Shown here: piece after piece, positions 5,189 through 6,483 of the stretch
Numbering within the stretch: the first letter of the stretch is position 1
Layout of the letters: the number at the start of each line of letters is the position of its first letter
Assembly (NCBI GenBank): GCA_022710245.1
Contig: JAKLHH010000449.1
Location: forward strand, 1 to 6,483
Reading direction: 5' to 3'
Source of the DNA: Myxococcota bacterium
GTDB lineage: Bacteria; Myxococcota; Polyangia; GCA-2747355; JAKLHH01
DNA: 6,483 nucleotides
The notes under the pieces: model-generated
The model's database searches: none
What the model was told of the DNA's origin: nothing
Seen by the model: the letters and a program-made list of their open reading frames with translations, nothing else
Program-made: the position numbers and the translations under genes

Positions 5189-5221
5189 GCGGACCTGCCG
5201 ATGGTGTCACAAGAGGTCCGC
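5189..5221 (+). promoter_or_regulatory. Inverted repeat enclosing the ribosome binding site of the EAL-HDOD gene
   Basis: GCGGACCT (5189-5196) and AGGTCCGC (5214-5221) are a perfect 8-bp inverted repeat around a 17-base loop, ending one base before the ATG at 5223. The Shine-Dalgarno AAGAGG (5211-5216) has its AGG inside the 3' arm, so the folded RNA would hide it. This suggests translational control, or dependence on ribosomes arriving from the EEP gene. It does not look like a terminator because it runs up to the start codon. Confidence 0.45.
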
Positions 5222-5222
5222 A

Positions 5223-6449
5223 ATGACCGCCTTCGTCGCGCGCCAGCCGATCTTCGATCGTCAGCAGGTGGTGCAGAGCTACGAGCTGCTCTACCGCTCG
5301 AGCGCCGAGAACCGCTGCATCTGCGATGATCTCGATCGCGCCTCCCTCACCGTCATCGACCAGAGCCTCTCCGTCTTCGGGCTCGACGCCCTGGTCGGCG
5401 AGCACCGCGCCTTCATCAACCTGACGCGGCGCGTGATCGTCGACGGGCTGGTCTCGGTGCTGCCCGTCGACCGCGTGGTCCTCGAGCTCCTCGAGACGGT
5501 CGAGCCCGACGCGGAGATCATCGGCGCCTGCCGAGCCCTCAAGGAGGCGGGCTACCAGCTGGCGCTCGACGACTTCGTGCACAAGCCCGAGGCCGAGCCG
5601 CTCCTCGCGCTCGCCGATGTCGTCAAGGTCGACTTCCTCGCCACCCCCTCCGCGGGCCGGCGCGAGCTGGCGAGGCTGCGCGATCGCCACCCGCAGCTCC
5701 ACCTGCTGGCGGAGAAGGTGGAGACGCAGGAAGACTTCCGCGAGGGCACCGAGCTCGGCTACGAGCTCTTCCAGGGCTACTTCTTCTGCAAGGCGCAGAT
5801 CGTCACCGGCAAGCAGCTCGCGCCGCAGAAGCTCAGCCAGCTCCGGTTCCTCCAGGCGATCAGTCGCGCCGAGCTCGACCTCGACGAGGTCGAGGGCATC
5901 GTCCGCCAGGACCTCTCGCTCTCCGTCCGCCTGCTCCGCTACCTCAACTCCGCCGCGCTCGGGCTGCGCTCCAAGGTCGCCTCCATCCGCCACGCGATGG
6001 TGCTGCTCGGGGAGCGCGCCCTGCGGCAGTGGGCCTACGTCTCGGGCGTGGCCGCGCTGGGCGCTGACAAGTGCCCCGAGCTGGTCAGCACCTGCCTGGT
6101 CCGCGCGCGCTTCTGCGAGCTCGCCGCGCGGCCCTGTGGCCTCGGCGCGCGGGCGAACGACCTCTTCCTGGTCGGGCTCCTCTACGCGATCGACGCGCTC
6201 CTCGATCGACCCAAGGAGCAGGCGCTCTCCGAGATGGCGCTCACCGACGAGCTCCGCGCCGCAGTGCTCGGTGCCCCGTCGGCGCTGACCCGGGTGCTGC
6301 AGCTGGTCCTCGCCTACGAGCAGGCCAACTGGGAGGTGGTCCAGACCCTCGCCCGCGAGGCGCGGCTCGACGAGGACCGGCTGCTCCTGCTCTACACCGA
6401 CGCGGTGGCCTGGGCCCAGACGGCGACCTGCGCCATGGCGGGCAACTGA
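5223..6449 (+). CDS. EAL-HDOD (YuxH-like, COG3434) signalling protein
   Basis: A 408-residue cytoplasmic protein with an N-terminal EAL domain (about 4-200) and a C-terminal HDOD domain (about 203-395), the architecture of COG3434. In the EAL part the positions matching canonical c-di-GMP phosphodiesterase residues are present: E21 (YELL for EAL), N66 (FINL), E88 (LELLE), D116-D117 (LALDDF), K135 (VKVDF), E164 (AEKVET) and Q184 (FQGYFF). However, the loop normally reading DDFGTG is DDFVHK, as expected for this subfamily, so activity is uncertain and nucleotide sensing is possible. The HDOD part shows IVRQDLSLSVRLLRYLNSA (227-245), SIRHAMVLLG and FLVGLLYAIDALL. HDOD domains lack the HD-GYP catalytic residues and usually serve protein interaction. 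The ATG at 5223 follows AAGAGG at six bases. It may be co-transcribed with the EEP gene, but an inverted repeat covers its ribosome binding site. Confidence 0.96.
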   Translation: MTAFVARQPIFDRQQVVQSYELLYRSSAENRCICDDLDRASLTVIDQSLSVFGLDALVGEHRAFINLTRRVIVDGLVSVLPVDRVVLELLETVEPDAEIIGACRALKEAGYQLALDDFVHKPEAEPLLALADVVKVDFLATPSAGRRELARLRDRHPQLHLLAEKVETQEDFREGTELGYELFQGYFFCKAQIVTGKQLAPQKLSQLRFLQAISRAELDLDEVEGIVRQDLSLSVRLLRYLNSAALGLRSKVASIRHAMVLLGERALRQWAYVSGVAALGADKCPELVSTCLVRARFCELAARPCGLGARANDLFLVGLLYAIDALLDRPKEQALSEMALTDELRAAVLGAPSALTRVLQLVLAYEQANWEVVQTLAREARLDEDRLLLLYTDAVAWAQTATCAMAGN

Positions 6450-6450
6450 G

Positions 6451-6477
6451 CCGCGCCTCGCACCGCCGAGCGCGCGG
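6451..6477 (+). terminator. Terminator-like hairpin directly after the EAL-HDOD stop
   Basis: CCGCGCCTCG (6451-6460) pairs with CGAG (6467-6470) and GCGCGG (6472-6477), giving ten base pairs with a single bulged C at 6471 and a six-base loop. It starts one base after the TGA. The window ends six bases later, so a T-tract cannot be assessed. Confidence 0.45.
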
Positions 6478-6483
6478 GAGAGC

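Noticed and set aside
5178..5993. Minus-strand open frame of 271 codons
   Set aside because: It is antisense to the EAL-HDOD gene, with Glu/Leu/Val/Asp-rich shadow text and no motifs or start signals. The plus-strand frame has clear EAL and HDOD motifs.
1..6483. tRNA, rRNA, CRISPR arrays, insertion sequences or att sites
   Set aside because: No cloverleaf, spaced repeats, transposase motifs or terminal inverted repeats were seen on either strand.

Overview
The window is 6.5 kb of very GC-rich bacterial DNA with strong G/C preference at third codon positions. Four of its seven genes encode probable lipoproteins, two of them cysteine-rich. A COG3434-type EAL-HDOD regulator sits at the right end. 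This combination of high GC, many Cys-rich lipoproteins and an EAL-HDOD protein suggests a member of the Myxococcota (former Deltaproteobacteria). That assignment is an inference; no rRNA or other taxonomic marker is present.

Layout, left to right: (1) the 3' two thirds of a NifS/IscS-type cysteine desulfurase on the plus strand, ending at 768. (2) A short convergent spacer (769-939) with a hairpin and a possible decayed coding remnant. (3) A two-gene minus-strand unit: a 282-aa Cys-rich lipoprotein (2066 to 1218), then an 81-aa Tat-type lipoprotein with a tandem AAKYGGP repeat (1185 to 940). The unit is read from a recognisable sigma-70-like promoter at 2126-2098. (4) Divergent from it, a 389-aa thaumatin-like lipoprotein (2157-3326), followed by a strong hairpin. 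(5) A lone 89-aa minus-strand protein of unknown function (3658 to 3389). (6) A 480-aa lipoprotein joining a CBM9/DOMON-like beta domain to an endonuclease/exonuclease/phosphatase (EEP) domain (3723-5165). (7) A 408-aa EAL-HDOD regulator (5223-6449) whose ribosome binding site lies in an 8-bp inverted repeat, with a terminator-like hairpin just after its stop codon.

The desulfurase is housekeeping sulfur-transfer machinery and looks unrelated to the rest. The middle of the window is an envelope-protein island: two divergent lipoprotein transcription units, then a secreted nuclease/phosphatase-like lipoprotein. No biochemical pathway links them visibly. The EAL-HDOD protein is a cytoplasmic signalling protein that may be co-transcribed with the EEP gene. 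The most unusual items are the bacterial thaumatin-fold lipoprotein, which keeps the acidic-cleft residues but has lost both partners of one disulfide, and the tiny Tat lipoprotein whose mature part is essentially a YGGP repeat plus a Pro/Ser/Gln tail.
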